A stretch of DNA of 64,000 nucleotides from Halopenitus persicus. GTDB taxonomy: Archaea; Halobacteriota; Halobacteria; Halobacteriales; Haloferacaceae. The DNA is taken from contig NZ_AP017558.1 in assembly GCF_002355635.1 (NCBI RefSeq), positions 1,674,001 to 1,738,000 of the forward strand. Reading direction: 5' to 3'. Below, in pieces: positions 49,302 to 58,654 of the stretch. Every line of letters begins with the position of its first letter. Position 1 is the first letter of the stretch. A model generated the notes under the pieces. It saw nothing but the letters and a program-made list of their open reading frames with translations, was not told the DNA's origin and did no database searches. The translations under genes and the position numbers were made by a program.

Positions 49302-52100
49302 TCACTCCTCGATGTCGATCGCCGGTCGCCCGGGTTCCGCGTTTCGCGCGACGTCGTCGGTCGCTTCCTCGGCGCGGACCACCCGGACCGGCGCGTCGAA
49401 CTCCCGCTCGATCAGCCAGGCCGCGGCCCGCAGCGCCTCGTACTCAGCGTCGCCGCGAAGCGTCATCGAGAGCGCCTCGCGCTCGGCCTGCAGGTCCTGA
49501 CCGTAGGCGGCCGCCGCGTCGCCCTGCTCGCGAATGTGGTCCTCGCCCATCAGCTCGCCGATCAGGTTGTCGGCGTCGCTGTCGATCGCGATCTCGAGGG
49601 CGTCGTACTTCCAGTCGGGGGCCACCACGACGTCGATCGACTCCGGATCCTCGATGCCCGCGACGTCGACGATCTGTCGGACGTCCTCGCGGGTGTTCTC
49701 CACGAGCCGTCGGCGCTTCCGGACGGTCTCGCGGTCGACCGACGCCTCGGGCCACGCGGCGGCGAGTACGATCCCCTCCGTGACGACCGTCTCCGCGTCG
49801 GCGTCGCCGCTCGGATCTATGCCCTGCAGCCGCGCGTACAGCTCCTCGGCGAGGTGCGGCGTCACGGGCGCCAGCAGCCGGACCGCCGCGGAGAGGCCAC
49901 GTCCGAGGACTGCCGGATCCGGATCCTCGACGTAGTCGGCGTAGCTCCGGAGCGTGCGGGCGAGTTCCTGCGCCTCCCGCAGCGCGACGTTGAACGTGAG
50001 GTCGTCGTACTCCGCGGTCGCGATCGCGACCGCAGCGTCGATCTCGTCGGTCACGTACGCGGCGATCGGGTCATCCTCGGGATCCGGCGCGATGGCGGCG
50101 TCCGCGTCCGCTTCCGCCAGTTCTGCCGCTTCCGCTTCCGTCGCGTCCGCTTCCGCCGCTTCCGCCGCCACGATCGCGTCGGCGTGGTCCTCGACCAGCG
50201 ACTGCAGCCGGCCCAAAAAGCGGTTCGTCGAGCGGACGCCCTCCTCGGACCAGTCGAAGTCCCGCTCGGGCTGGGCCGCCTGCATCATGAACAGCCGGGC
50301 CGTGTCGGCGCCGTACTCCTCGACGATCCGTTGGGGGGAGACGACGTTGCCCTTCGATTTCGACATCTTCTCGCCCTCGAGCTGGACCATCCCTTGCGCG
50401 AGCAGGTTCTCGAACGGCTCGCGGTGTTCGAGCCCCTCGTGGTCGGCCAGCACCTTGGTGAAGAACCGGGAGTACAGCAGGTGCATCACCGCGTGTTCGA
50501 TCCCGCCGACGTACTGGTCGACCGGCATCCAGTCGTTCGCCCGCTCGAGGTCGAAGGGCGCGTCATCGAGGTCGGGGGAGACGTACCGCAGCGGGTACCA
50601 CGAGGAGTCGACGAAGGTGTCCATCGTGTCGGTCTCCCGCTCGGCGGGGCCGCCACACTCCGGACAGGTCGTCTCCTTCCACTCCTCGGCGGCGTCGAGC
50701 GGGTTGCCGGTGGTGTTGATGAACTCGGGGAGCTCGACGGGGAGGTCCGCCTCGGGGACCATCACCGGACCGCAGTCGTCACAGTGGACGACCGGGATCG
50801 GGGTCCCCCAGTAGCGCTGGCGGGAGATCCCCCAGTCGCGCAGCTGGTACTGGGTCGCCTCCGATGCCCCCTCGATGTCCTTCGTCAGGCGCTCACGGGC
50901 CGTTTCACTGTCGAGCCCGTCGTACTCGCCGGAGTTCACGAGCACGCCGTCCTCGGTGAACGCCGCGTCCTCGACGTCGGGGATCGTCGGATCCGTCCCC
51001 TCCGCGTCCGCCGCGTCCGCCGAGTCCGAATCGGGGGCGATCACCGGCCGGATCTCGATGCCCTTCTTCTCCGCGAAGGCGTGGTCGCGCTCGTCGTGGG
51101 CCGGGACGGCCATCAGCGCACCGGTGCCGACGTCCGAGAGGACGAAGTCGGCGACGTAGACCGGGATCGACTCGCCCGTCACGGGATTTTCGGCGGTCAG
51201 CCCCGTCTCCACGCCGTTCGGCTCGTCGCCGTCCGGATCGGCCTCCTCCTCGATGAACCGCCGGACGTCCGCGTCCGTCTCGGCGAGCTCCTCGCTGATC
51301 GGGTGGTCCGGCGCGAGCGCGAAGAAGGTCGCGCCGTGGATCGTGTCGACACGGGTGGTGAACGCCTCGACGTCGCCGTGCCCCTCGATCTCGAAGGACA
51401 GCTCCGTCCCGTCCTGACGGCCGATCCAGTTGCGCTGCATCTGTCGGACCGAGTTGGGCCATCCCTCCAGATCGTCGATGTACTCGAGGAGCTCGTCGGC
51501 GTACTCGGTGATCCGGAGGAACCATTGCTCGAGCTCGCGCGTTTCGACCGGCGTGTCACACCGCCAGCACAACTCCGCCTCGCCCTCGACCTGCTCGTCG
51601 GCGAGGACGGTCTCACAGGAGGGACACCAGTTCACCTCGGCGTCCCGCCGTTCGACCAACCCCTCCTCGTGGAAGCGGGTGAACAGCCACTGGTTCCATC
51701 GATAGTAGTCGGGCGTACAGGTCGTGATCTCCCGGTCCCAGTCGTAGCCGAACCCCATCGACTTCATCTGGCCCTTCATCGTCTCGATGCAGTCGAACGT
51801 CCAGTCGCGCGGGTTCGTGTCCCGCTCCTTGGCGGCGTTCTCGGCGGGCAGCCCGAACGCGTCCCACCCCATCGGGTGGAGGACGTCGTCGCCGCGCAGC
51901 CGGCGGTAGCGCGCGTACGCGTCCGTGATGGTGTAGTTCCGGACGTGCCCCATATGTAGCTTCCCCGAGGGGTACGGGTACATCCCGAGCACGTACGTCG
52001 GGTCCGCGACGTCGTCGGGCGTCCGATACGCGTTCGCCGCCTCCCACGCGTCCTGCCACCGGCGCTCGATCGCCGCGTGGTCGTATCCCTCGTCGGTCAT
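49302..52100 (-). CDS. leuS: Leucyl-tRNA synthetase, bacterial type
   Basis: 932 residues from ATG 52100; the frame is open 15 codons more. HIGH motif HMGH at 49-52 in YPYPSGKLHMGHVRNYT, zinc sites CPSC/CWRC (~155-180), an editing domain with TRVDTIHGATFFALAPDHP and VPAHDERDHAFA, KMSKS at 578-582, and an acidic Ala-rich insert (DATEAEAAELAEADADAA). Sequence order and editing-domain position are bacterial; haloarchaea are known to have replaced the archaeal enzyme by this type with an altered tRNA-binding C-terminus. Confidence 0.96.
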   Translation of the reverse strand: MTDEGYDHAAIERRWQDAWEAANAYRTPDDVADPTYVLGMYPYPSGKLHMGHVRNYTITDAYARYRRLRGDDVLHPMGWDAFGLPAENAAKERDTNPRDWTFDCIETMKGQMKSMGFGYDWDREITTCTPDYYRWNQWLFTRFHEEGLVERRDAEVNWCPSCETVLADEQVEGEAELCWRCDTPVETRELEQWFLRITEYADELLEYIDDLEGWPNSVRQMQRNWIGRQDGTELSFEIEGHGDVEAFTTRVDTIHGATFFALAPDHPISEELAETDADVRRFIEEEADPDGDEPNGVETGLTAENPVTGESIPVYVADFVLSDVGTGALMAVPAHDERDHAFAEKKGIEIRPVIAPDSDSADAADAEGTDPTIPDVEDAAFTEDGVLVNSGEYDGLDSETARERLTKDIEGASEATQYQLRDWGISRQRYWGTPIPVVHCDDCGPVMVPEADLPVELPEFINTTGNPLDAAEEWKETTCPECGGPAERETDTMDTFVDSSWYPLRYVSPDLDDAPFDLERANDWMPVDQYVGGIEHAVMHLLYSRFFTKVLADHEGLEHREPFENLLAQGMVQLEGEKMSKSKGNVVSPQRIVEEYGADTARLFMMQAAQPERDFDWSEEGVRSTNRFLGRLQSLVEDHADAIVAAEAAEADATEAEAAELAEADADAAIAPDPEDDPIAAYVTDEIDAAVAIATAEYDDLTFNVALREAQELARTLRSYADYVEDPDPAVLGRGLSAAVRLLAPVTPHLAEELYARLQGIDPSGDADAETVVTEGIVLAAAWPEASVDRETVRKRRRLVENTREDVRQIVDVAGIEDPESIDVVVAPDWKYDALEIAIDSDADNLIGELMGEDHIREQGDAAAAYGQDLQAEREALSMTLRGDAEYEALRAAAWLIEREFDAPVRVVRAEEATDDVARNAEPGRPAIDIEE

Positions 52101-52161
52101 CTGTTTATAGACGCGTGGTGGCGTCTCCGTCGTATACCTTTCCATCCGCGGGGATGAGGCC

Positions 52162-52248
52162 TTGCCACCGTACCCGATCGTCCGTAGCCTTTGTCACCGT
52201 ACCCGATCGTCCGTAGCCTTTGCCACCGTACCCGATCGTCCGTAGCCT
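52162..52248 (+). repeat. 29-bp minisatellite, three copies, between leuS and a divergent gene
   Basis: Copies at 52162-52190, 52191-52219 and 52220-52248 of ttg(c/t)caccgtacccgatcgt(ccgtagcct), the only difference being one C/T. It lies upstream of both divergent genes (leuS start 52100; DUF2085 start ~52277), where it could add or space promoter elements. Confidence 0.95.
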
Positions 52249-52276
52249 TTTGCCGGTCGCCGCCGTCGATCCCGAC

Positions 52277-52741
52277 GTGGATCGCGACGTCCTTGGACGT
52301 GAACTGCGCGCCGGGCTCGCCGAGACGCGTCGCTATCTCCTGTCACACCACGAGCCCGCCGAGTACGACCGCTGTCACCGACTTCGTGTCGGGTCCCGGA
52401 CGATCCATCTGTGCGCACGCTGTTCCGGCGTCTATCCCGGAATCGTGGTCGGGAGCGTCCTGGGCATCGGCGGGTGGCTCCCGGGGTCCCTCGGACTCGC
52501 CGCGATCGCCGTCCTCCCGCTCGCCGCACTCGTCGATTGGTCGCTCACCGCGGGCCGGCCCGACGCGGGATCGAATCGGGTCCGAACCGCGACGGGGCTC
52601 CTGCTGGGCATCGCCTACGGGCTCGGACTCCATCGGCTCCTCCTCGGCGACGACCGTCGCGTCCTCCTGATCGGGGTCGGATACGCCGCGGTCGTCGCCG
52701 TCGCGCTGTGGTTCCATCGCGGCTCGCCCGTCGGATCCTGA
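52277..52741 (+). CDS. DUF2085 membrane protein
   Basis: About 154 residues from GTG 52277 (VDRDVLGRELRAGLAETRRY). TTG codons at 52220 and 52250 are in frame but sit in or by the repeat. The signature YDRCHRLRVGSRTIHLCARCSGVYPGIV (four Cys/His in a short loop) is followed by four helices. DUF2085 proteins are small integral membrane proteins of unknown function; the Cys pattern may bind a metal. Confidence 0.8.
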   Translation: MDRDVLGRELRAGLAETRRYLLSHHEPAEYDRCHRLRVGSRTIHLCARCSGVYPGIVVGSVLGIGGWLPGSLGLAAIAVLPLAALVDWSLTAGRPDAGSNRVRTATGLLLGIAYGLGLHRLLLGDDRRVLLIGVGYAAVVAVALWFHRGSPVGS

Positions 52742-52820
52742 CGTCGCTCGACCGCGGCCACCGCCGGCTCCGCCACCGGCTGCCGCTACGGACGCGGCTC
52801 GAATCGCCGCTCGGCCACAT

Positions 52821-52830
52821 AATTATAAAT
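52821..52830 (+). promoter_or_regulatory. TATA box of the TM2 protein gene
   Basis: aattataaat, 28 bp before ATG 52854. Predicts a leaderless transcript. Confidence 0.75.
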
Positions 52831-52853
52831 ACTCCCGGAAACACCTCGGAACT

Positions 52854-53486
52854 ATGGCAGGTCCCACCGACGACGACACCGACCGTGACCGACGGTCACG
52901 TTCCGAGGAATCGGCCGACGACGATCGCCCCTCCACGAGCACCGGCGGCTCCGCCGATGACGACGGTTGGGAGGAGTCCGACGACCGTGTCGGCGAACCG
53001 ACCGACGCTGGCGGGACGGGTGCCGGCGAATCGGCTGGTGCCCCAGCTGGTGCCGGTGGAGCTGCCGGCGAGGCGGGAGCCGGCGGAGCGGCGCCGGATC
53101 GGAACGGTGGACAGGGTCCGGGCCCCAACGAGCAGTTCTGTTCGAGCTGCGGAGCGATCATCAAGAAACAGGCCGAGATCTGTCCGGAATGTGGCGTCCG
53201 ACAGGGCGGCGGGGTCGCCGCGGGCGGTGCTGCCGGCGGCGCCGCCGCAGGCGGCGCGGGAGCCGGGGCAGCCGCCAGCAGCAAGGACCGTTCGACGGCG
53301 GGCATCCTCGCGATCCTCCTGGGAGGGATCGGGGCACACAAGTTCTATCTCGGGGAGACCGGGATGGGGCTGTTGTACCTCTGTTTCTCCTGGACGTTCA
53401 TCCCGGCCATCATCGGCCTGATCGAGGGGATCCTCTATCTCACCAAGTCGGACGAGGAATTCCAGCGCCAGTACGTCAACAACTAG
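52854..53486 (+). CDS. Zinc-ribbon TM2-domain membrane protein
   Basis: 210 residues. A long acidic Gly/Ala/Ser tail (1-92) precedes a zinc ribbon (CSSCGAIIKKQAEICPECG, ~96-114), a Gly/Ala linker, and a TM2 domain: TAGILAILLGGIGAHKFYLG, then GLLYLCFSWTFIPAIIGLIE, two helices with the D/HxFY turn. TM2 proteins are widespread, of unknown biochemical role. The ribbon resembles that at 18548-19120, suggesting a shared family of ribbon-tethered membrane proteins. Confidence 0.88.
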   Translation: MAGPTDDDTDRDRRSRSEESADDDRPSTSTGGSADDDGWEESDDRVGEPTDAGGTGAGESAGAPAGAGGAAGEAGAGGAAPDRNGGQGPGPNEQFCSSCGAIIKKQAEICPECGVRQGGGVAAGGAAGGAAAGGAGAGAAASSKDRSTAGILAILLGGIGAHKFYLGETGMGLLYLCFSWTFIPAIIGLIEGILYLTKSDEEFQRQYVNN

Positions 53487-53623
53487 CGATCCGACGTGCT
53501 GTGCCGTCAGGCACCCTGATACGTCCGACGCGCTGCGCCGCCGAGACGCCCCATCACGCCCGTTCCGGCGTCGACGCCGAATGCACAATCCTTATGTCGG
53601 ATACCGTCCTCCGTACGGGTGCA

Positions 53624-53818
53624 ATGTCTACCGGAACGGTCGACTTCTTCAACGACACTGGCGGTTACGGCTTCATCTCGACTGAGGACGCGGACGACGA
53701 CGTCTTCTTCCACATGGAGGACATCGGCGGCCCCGATCTCGAGGAGGGACAGGAGGTCGAATTCGAGATCGAGGACGCCCCCAAGGGCCCGCGCGCGACG
53801 AACCTTACCCGACTGTAA
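53624..53818 (+). CDS. cspA: Cold-shock-domain protein
   Basis: 64 residues from ATG 53624: MSTGTVDFFNDTGGYGFIST (RNP1-like GYGFI), DDVFFHMEDI (RNP2-like VFFH) and EGQEVEFEIEDAPKGPRATN. Single OB-fold that binds single-stranded RNA/DNA and melts RNA structure. A tccttatgt element lies ~31 bp upstream, supporting a short or absent leader. Confidence 0.95.
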   Translation: MSTGTVDFFNDTGGYGFISTEDADDDVFFHMEDIGGPDLEEGQEVEFEIEDAPKGPRATNLTRL

Positions 53819-53923
53819 GGTCGCTCGGCGATCTCACCGACGCATCGGCACACTGCTGCGTTTTCCGTTATCTCGCCTTCATAGCCGCGGCGCCGGTCAG
53901 CTGTCCGGATCCTCCTCGAACGG

Positions 53924-54910
53924 TCACGTCCCGTCGGACCGCGCTCGCCGTCGCACAAGCTCGGCGAGCCGGTCGTAGAACGTCGGCTCGTACTTCTCGG
54001 CGGCGTCGATCGTCGGCCGCGCGTTGGTCTCGGTCACCACGAGCCGGTCGGCCGTCTCGAGCAGGTCGACGCCGAGGTAGTCGATCCCCAGCGTCGCGGC
54101 GGTGCGTTCGGCCAGCTCGCGGTGCCGATCGGGCGGATCGACCGGCACCGCCCTCGCGCCGCGATGGACGTTGTGTTTCCAGCGGCCGCCGGCGTGCTCG
54201 CAGTCACCTTCCTCGTTGCCGGCGTGTCCGCCGCCGTCCGCGTCGTCGCCGCCGTCCGCGTCGTCGCCGCCGTCCTCGGCTCCCGGCAACCGGCGTTCGA
54301 CCGCGCCGAGGCAGTCGCCGTCGACCACCATCAGGCGGTGATCGCGTGCGTTCGGCAGGAACTCCTGGATCAGGTAGGACTTGTCGCCGGTCGCGCGGAA
54401 GTCGTGAACCAGATCGAGATAGTCGATCGTCCCCGAGAGGTCGTCAGGGTCGACCGCCTTGGCGACGCCGACCCCGCGGGTCGCGGCGTTCGGCTTGACC
54501 ACGAGCGGATACGACAGCCCCGCGTCGGCGATCGTCTCGTGGACGGTCGCCTCGTCGACCGGGTTCGAGACCATCACGCTCCGCGGAACCGGGATCCCGG
54601 CCGCGTCGAGCGCGCTCGTGACGCCGCCCTTGTTGCGCGAGGTGAGGACGGCCTCGCGGTCGTTCACCCACGGCATCCCGAGGCGGGCGTCGAGCGCCGC
54701 CCCCTCCATCAGCCGCGTCGGGTAGACGAACCCGACGTCGACCGTCTCCGGGGCGGGATCGACCGGATCCGCGGGCGCGTCGGGGCCGCCGGTGAGTCGG
54801 ATCGTGCGCTCCTTCGCGCGGAGGTGAACCACCTCGATCCCGCGTTCGGCGAGGGGGTCCCGCACGCGCTCGAAGGTCTCCGACCGGGTACTCATCGCGA
54901 GCCGAAGCAT
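53924..54910 (-). CDS. RimK-like ATP-grasp ligase
   Basis: 328 residues. N-terminal Rossmann-like part: LRLAMSTRSETFERVRDPLA. ATP-grasp core: SYPLVVKPNAATRGVGVAK, YLIQEFLPNARDHRLMVVDG, YLGVDLLETADRLVVTETNARP (metal-binding Glu/Asn at the end). An Asp/Gly-rich insert (ADGGDDADGGGHAGNEEGD, ~217-240) lies within the grasp domain. The family ligates an amino acid (often Glu) to a protein or small acceptor. Substrate unknown here. Confidence 0.88.
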   Translation of the reverse strand: MLRLAMSTRSETFERVRDPLAERGIEVVHLRAKERTIRLTGGPDAPADPVDPAPETVDVGFVYPTRLMEGAALDARLGMPWVNDREAVLTSRNKGGVTSALDAAGIPVPRSVMVSNPVDEATVHETIADAGLSYPLVVKPNAATRGVGVAKAVDPDDLSGTIDYLDLVHDFRATGDKSYLIQEFLPNARDHRLMVVDGDCLGAVERRLPGAEDGGDDADGGDDADGGGHAGNEEGDCEHAGGRWKHNVHRGARAVPVDPPDRHRELAERTAATLGIDYLGVDLLETADRLVVTETNARPTIDAAEKYEPTFYDRLAELVRRRARSDGT

Positions 54911-55060
54911 CGATCCGGACGAGCGGCCCGACGGGGATAAGCCTCGCGACGGTGGCAGTGGCTGCAGGACTCACGGACGTCGTCCTCGGAGAAACGGGTC
55001 TCGGGTCGACGTCGAAACGTCGACTCGACGCCGGAACGTGTCGGAAGGGGCGGGACGGAT

Positions 55061-55591
55061 CTAGGAGACGAGCAGCTTCTCGCCGCGCTCGACCGTGATC
55101 CGGCAGGAGGGCGACATCTTGTTGTACGCGCGACGGAACGCCTCCTTGACCGCGGGGGCGTCCTCGGGGTCGCAGTAGGCGGTGAAGACGGCCTCGCCGT
55201 CCTTGATGCGTGCCGCGGTCCCGACCGGCTTACCGAACGCCTGCCGCATCCCGTCGGAGACGCGGTCCGCGCCGGCGCCGGTCGCCTGCTTGTTCTCCCG
55301 GATGACCTGGTGGGGGAACTTCCGGAGGACCATCTTGTACTCGCCCTCGCCGAGCTCCTTGAGGAGGTGGCGGTTGGCGGAGAGGCGAGCGCTCTCGAGG
55401 GATCCGTGGCGGATCTGGAGCTTCTCCTCGACGCGGAGGCTGATCTCGACCTCGTAGTCGTCGGGGTCGGCCTGGAGGTCCCCCATGTTGTGCTGTGCGA
55501 TCTTCGAACCCGGAATGCCCGTGATGTACTCGCGCCGCGTGTACGAGGGCTTGCTGATCGTCCGGTACATGGAGGCCGGTTTGTCTGACAT
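55061..55591 (-). CDS. rpl10e: Ribosomal protein L10e (uL16)
   Basis: 176 residues: [42 protein letters not shown] and [17 protein letters not shown]. Binds 23S rRNA near the P-site and 5S rRNA. A minus-strand TATA-like gtttattcgc lies ~37 bp upstream. Confidence 0.97.
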   Translation of the reverse strand: MSDKPASMYRTISKPSYTRREYITGIPGSKIAQHNMGDLQADPDDYEVEISLRVEEKLQIRHGSLESARLSANRHLLKELGEGEYKMVLRKFPHQVIRENKQATGAGADRVSDGMRQAFGKPVGTAARIKDGEAVFTAYCDPEDAPAVKEAFRRAYNKMSPSCRITVERGEKLLVS

Positions 55592-55721
55592 GGTTACTTG
55601 TCGAGTATACCCGCCGCTGCGCGAATAAACCCTTCGAAAGAACCGGCGGATATCGGCCCGTCAGGCGGCCCACGGCCGGTTCGGCGACTGCCGGGACGAC
55701 GACCGTGGCTGGCGGGACCCA

Positions 55722-56681
55722 TCACTGCTGCGAGCCGCGTTCCGCCGAGCCGGCGGGCCCCTGATCGTCGGCGTGCCGGGCCTCGTCGGGTCCTGCATCG
55801 TCGACCACGGTTGCGTCCGTGTCGTCGATCTCGGACGGGTTCGCGTCGGCCATAGACGCATCCACCGTTTCCGCCGCATCCACCGCGTCTGCTGCATCCA
55901 CCGCGTCTGCCGCATCCACCGCGTCCGGTCCCGTCTCTGTCGTTTCCGCCGCATTCGGTTCCGGAGGATCGAGCGCGACGTGTTCGAACCCGCGGTCCGC
56001 GAGCAGCTCTGCCGCGCGGTCGGTGATCGACGGCGAGACGAGGATTCCACGCACTGCCGCGTCGGGATCGCGGTCGGGTTCCTCGGCGACCGCGTCCACG
56101 TATCTGGCGAGCTGGCTCACGGCGCTGGGCCCGACTCGCCGGCGTTTCAACTCGAGCACGACGGCCGTTCCCGACGCGTCGAGGCCGAACACGTCCATCG
56201 GACCGGCGGCGCTGTCACGCTCGACCGCGATCGGCTCGAATCCGGGTTCGACGAGGTCGGGATCCTCGAGGATCCGCCGCCGGAGGTCGGCCTCGCTGCC
56301 GGTCACCTCGAGGTCGCGGCCGCCGGTCACGCTCATCGCCGAGAGCTGGTGAACCGCCGTGAACCGGACCGTGAGCGTCTCCTCGGGCGAGGTTCGCTCC
56401 GACCGGACCCGCAACCGACCCTCGCGAACGGCGGCGTGGTGCGTCGATCCGGGCGGCTGCCAGTTGACCGGCGTGCGCTTCTCGTCGGTGTGGACGAGCG
56501 CCGATCCGTCCGGCTTGAGCACGAGCAGGCGGTTCCCGAGACCCAGCGTCGAGGCCGCGCGACCCTCGTACTCGACGCTGCACTCGCCGAAGACCGTGAT
56601 GAGGTCGCCGCGGTCGAAGGCGGACTCGAGCTCCCACAGCGCCTCCCGGTGGCTGGGGGTGTGGAGGGTCGTAACGGTCAC
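55722..56681 (-). CDS. nucS: Endonuclease NucS (mismatch/flap nuclease)
   Basis: 319 residues. N-terminal ssDNA-binding half (~1-120), C-terminal RecB-like nuclease with GPMDVFGLDASGTAVVLELK (metal Asp, then Glu-x-Lys) and QLARYVDAV. In archaea, NucS/EndoMS cuts both strands at mismatches and interacts with PCNA. The C-terminal ~75 residues hold three AADAVD repeats (18-bp DNA repeats at about 55873-55926) and an acidic tail ending SAERGSQQ; no clear PIP box. Confidence 0.93.
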   Translation of the reverse strand: MTVTTLHTPSHREALWELESAFDRGDLITVFGECSVEYEGRAASTLGLGNRLLVLKPDGSALVHTDEKRTPVNWQPPGSTHHAAVREGRLRVRSERTSPEETLTVRFTAVHQLSAMSVTGGRDLEVTGSEADLRRRILEDPDLVEPGFEPIAVERDSAAGPMDVFGLDASGTAVVLELKRRRVGPSAVSQLARYVDAVAEEPDRDPDAAVRGILVSPSITDRAAELLADRGFEHVALDPPEPNAAETTETGPDAVDAADAVDAADAVDAAETVDASMADANPSEIDDTDATVVDDAGPDEARHADDQGPAGSAERGSQQ

Positions 56682-56761
56682 TGTCGCGGGTTAGGTGCCG
56701 GTTCGTGAAAAGGCCGCCGGGCGCGGGATGGGAAGTGACGAACGACGTCGCTGACCGGTGA

Positions 56762-57142
56762 CTAGGCGACGTCGATCGACGCCGAGTCGTCGGCGCGGTC
56801 GAAGGTCACTTCGAGGATGCCGTTGTTGAACGTCGCGGACGCCGATCGCTCGTCGACCCGAACCGGGAGGTCGATCCGTTCGTCGTACTCCCGGCGGTCG
56901 GAGGCGGCAGAGATCGTCAGCGTCTCGCCGTCACACTGGAGCGAGAGGTCGTCCTTCGAGACGCCGGGCAGATCCGCGACCAGTCGGACGGCGTCGTCCT
57001 CGACGTACGTGTCGACGTGCGTCTCCGTGCCGAAGCCCGCGTCGTCGGCGTGCTCGCCGTTCGCGTTGGCCATCTGGTTCATCATCCGCTCGATCTCCTC
57101 GAAGAGGTCGCCGAACGGATCGTCACGGTCGTCTCTGTCCAT
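56762..57142 (-). CDS. Small Hsp20 chaperone, second copy
   Basis: 126 residues. DRDDPFGDLFEEIERMMNQM start, then VADLPGVSKDDLSLQCDGETL, DERIDLPVRVDERSASATFN and GILEVTFDRAD: a compact alpha-crystallin domain without the insert seen in the copy at 47808-48263. Only ~40% similar by eye, so not a recent duplicate. Stress-holdase function. Confidence 0.9.
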   Translation of the reverse strand: MDRDDRDDPFGDLFEEIERMMNQMANANGEHADDAGFGTETHVDTYVEDDAVRLVADLPGVSKDDLSLQCDGETLTISAASDRREYDERIDLPVRVDERSASATFNNGILEVTFDRADDSASIDVA

Positions 57143-57294
57143 GCTCGAGGGCAGGGCTGTGACCCGGATAAGCCTTCTGTCAGACGCGGTTTCCGCCGCC
57201 GAACCGGCGACGCTATCGGCGACGACCGTGTGAACGATTCCCGATTCCGGCGCGTTTCCCCACGGCTAAGTGAGCCCTCTTCGTTCGGGCACGT

Positions 57295-58509
57295 ATGGCA
57301 CCGTTCAAGACGCTCGACGACCTGCCGGCCGACGCCCGCGTGCTGGCGCGTCTGGACCTCAACTCGCCGATCGAGGACGGACGACCGCGGGACAACCGGC
57401 GGTTCAAACGCCACGCCGCCACGGTCCGGGAGCTGGCCGATCGGGGACACCCGGTCGTCTGTCTGGCCCACCAGGGACGTCCCGGAAACGACGACTTCGT
57501 CTCCCTGAAGGGCCACGCCGAACTGCTGGCGTCCCACGTCGGTCGCGAGGTCGCCTTCGTCGCGGACACCCACGGGACGGCCGCCCACGAGGCGATCGAG
57601 GCACTCGACCCGGGCGAGATCCTCCTGCTCGAGAACGTCCGCATGTCGGACGACGAACTTCCCGAGGCTGCCCCCGAAACCAAGGCCGAAACCGAGTTCG
57701 TTCGGTCGCTCGCACCCCTCTTCGACGCATACGTCAACGACGCCTACTCCGCTGCCCACCGGGCACACGCCTCGCTCGTCGGGTTCCCTCGCGTGCTCCC
57801 CGCCTACGCCGGTCGGGTGATGGAGGCGGAGTACGAGGCCAACACGGCGATCGCGACCCGGGAGTTCGACGGGCAGGTGACGATGATAATCGGCGGCACG
57901 AAGGCGATCGACGTCATCGACGTGATGGATGCCCTCGAGGGGAAGGTCGACCGGTTCCTGCTCGGCGGGGTCGCCGGCGAGCTCTTCCTGCGCGCCGCCG
58001 GCTACCCGGTCGGCCACGACCTGAAGTGGATGGACCTGTTCGACGAGCAGTGGGAACGGACCCACGGGACCGTCGAGAGCCTGCTGGAGGAGCGCGGCGA
58101 CGAGATCGAGCTCGCGGTCGATCTCGCCTATGAGGACGAGAACGGCGAGCGGACCGAGATCGCCGTCGACGACGTCGAGAAGAAGACGACCGCCTACCTC
58201 GACGTCGGAGCGGCGACCGTCGACGCCTACGAGCCCGTCATCCGGGACTCGGCGGCGGTCTTTCTGAAGGGCGCGCTCGGCGTCTTCGAGGACGAACAGT
58301 TTGCGGACGGCACCGTCGGCGTCCTCGAGACGATCGCCGACACCGACTGTTTCTCGGTGATCGGCGGCGGCGACACCTCCCGAGCGATCGAGCTCTACGG
58401 CCTCGACGAGGACGACTTCTCCCACGTCTCCATCGCCGGCGGCGCCTACATCCGGGCACTCACCGGCGAGCCGCTGCCCGCGGTCGAGGAACTGCAACGC
58501 GAGACGTGA
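57295..58509 (+). CDS. pgk: Phosphoglycerate kinase
   Basis: 404 residues: LARLDLNSPIEDGRPRDNRRFKRH (the D-x-N-x-P/R substrate site), CLAHQGRPG, LLLENVR, VNDAYSAAHRAHASLVGFP, MEAEYEANT, MIIGGTKAIDVIDV, and the C-terminal SVIGGGDTSRAIE (nucleotide loop). Interconverts 1,3-bisphosphoglycerate and 3-phosphoglycerate. The type II gap gene lies 1 kb downstream on the other strand. Confidence 0.96.
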   Translation: MAPFKTLDDLPADARVLARLDLNSPIEDGRPRDNRRFKRHAATVRELADRGHPVVCLAHQGRPGNDDFVSLKGHAELLASHVGREVAFVADTHGTAAHEAIEALDPGEILLLENVRMSDDELPEAAPETKAETEFVRSLAPLFDAYVNDAYSAAHRAHASLVGFPRVLPAYAGRVMEAEYEANTAIATREFDGQVTMIIGGTKAIDVIDVMDALEGKVDRFLLGGVAGELFLRAAGYPVGHDLKWMDLFDEQWERTHGTVESLLEERGDEIELAVDLAYEDENGERTEIAVDDVEKKTTAYLDVGAATVDAYEPVIRDSAAVFLKGALGVFEDEQFADGTVGVLETIADTDCFSVIGGGDTSRAIELYGLDEDDFSHVSIAGGAYIRALTGEPLPAVEELQRET

Positions 58510-58587
58510 TCCGTCGGGGCTTGCCCCCGAGGCACTCGGACGCACCGCCCATAGAACGAGACTGCCCCTCCGCCTCCATTCCACCTC

Positions 58588-58641
58588 TTCGGCTGCCCTT
58601 TCGGCCTTTTCGGCTGCCCTTTCGGCCTTTTCGGCTGCCCC
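58588..58641 (+). repeat. 21-bp tandem repeat, 2.6 copies
   Basis: Two perfect copies of ttcggctgccctttcggcct(t) and a partial third (ttcggctgcccc), between the convergent 3' ends of pgk and the GNAT gene. Confidence 0.92.
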
Positions 58642-58654
58642 GTCTTCTTGCCGC

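Noticed and set aside
49164-51959. 931-residue open frame antisense to leuS
   Set aside because: Arg/Val/His-rich without family motifs; it arises from codon bias of the GC-rich opposite strand.
52104-52112. tctataaac as leuS promoter
   Set aside because: It abuts ATG 52100, too close for initiation before that start; a ggtatac element further upstream (about 52134-52141) is more likely.
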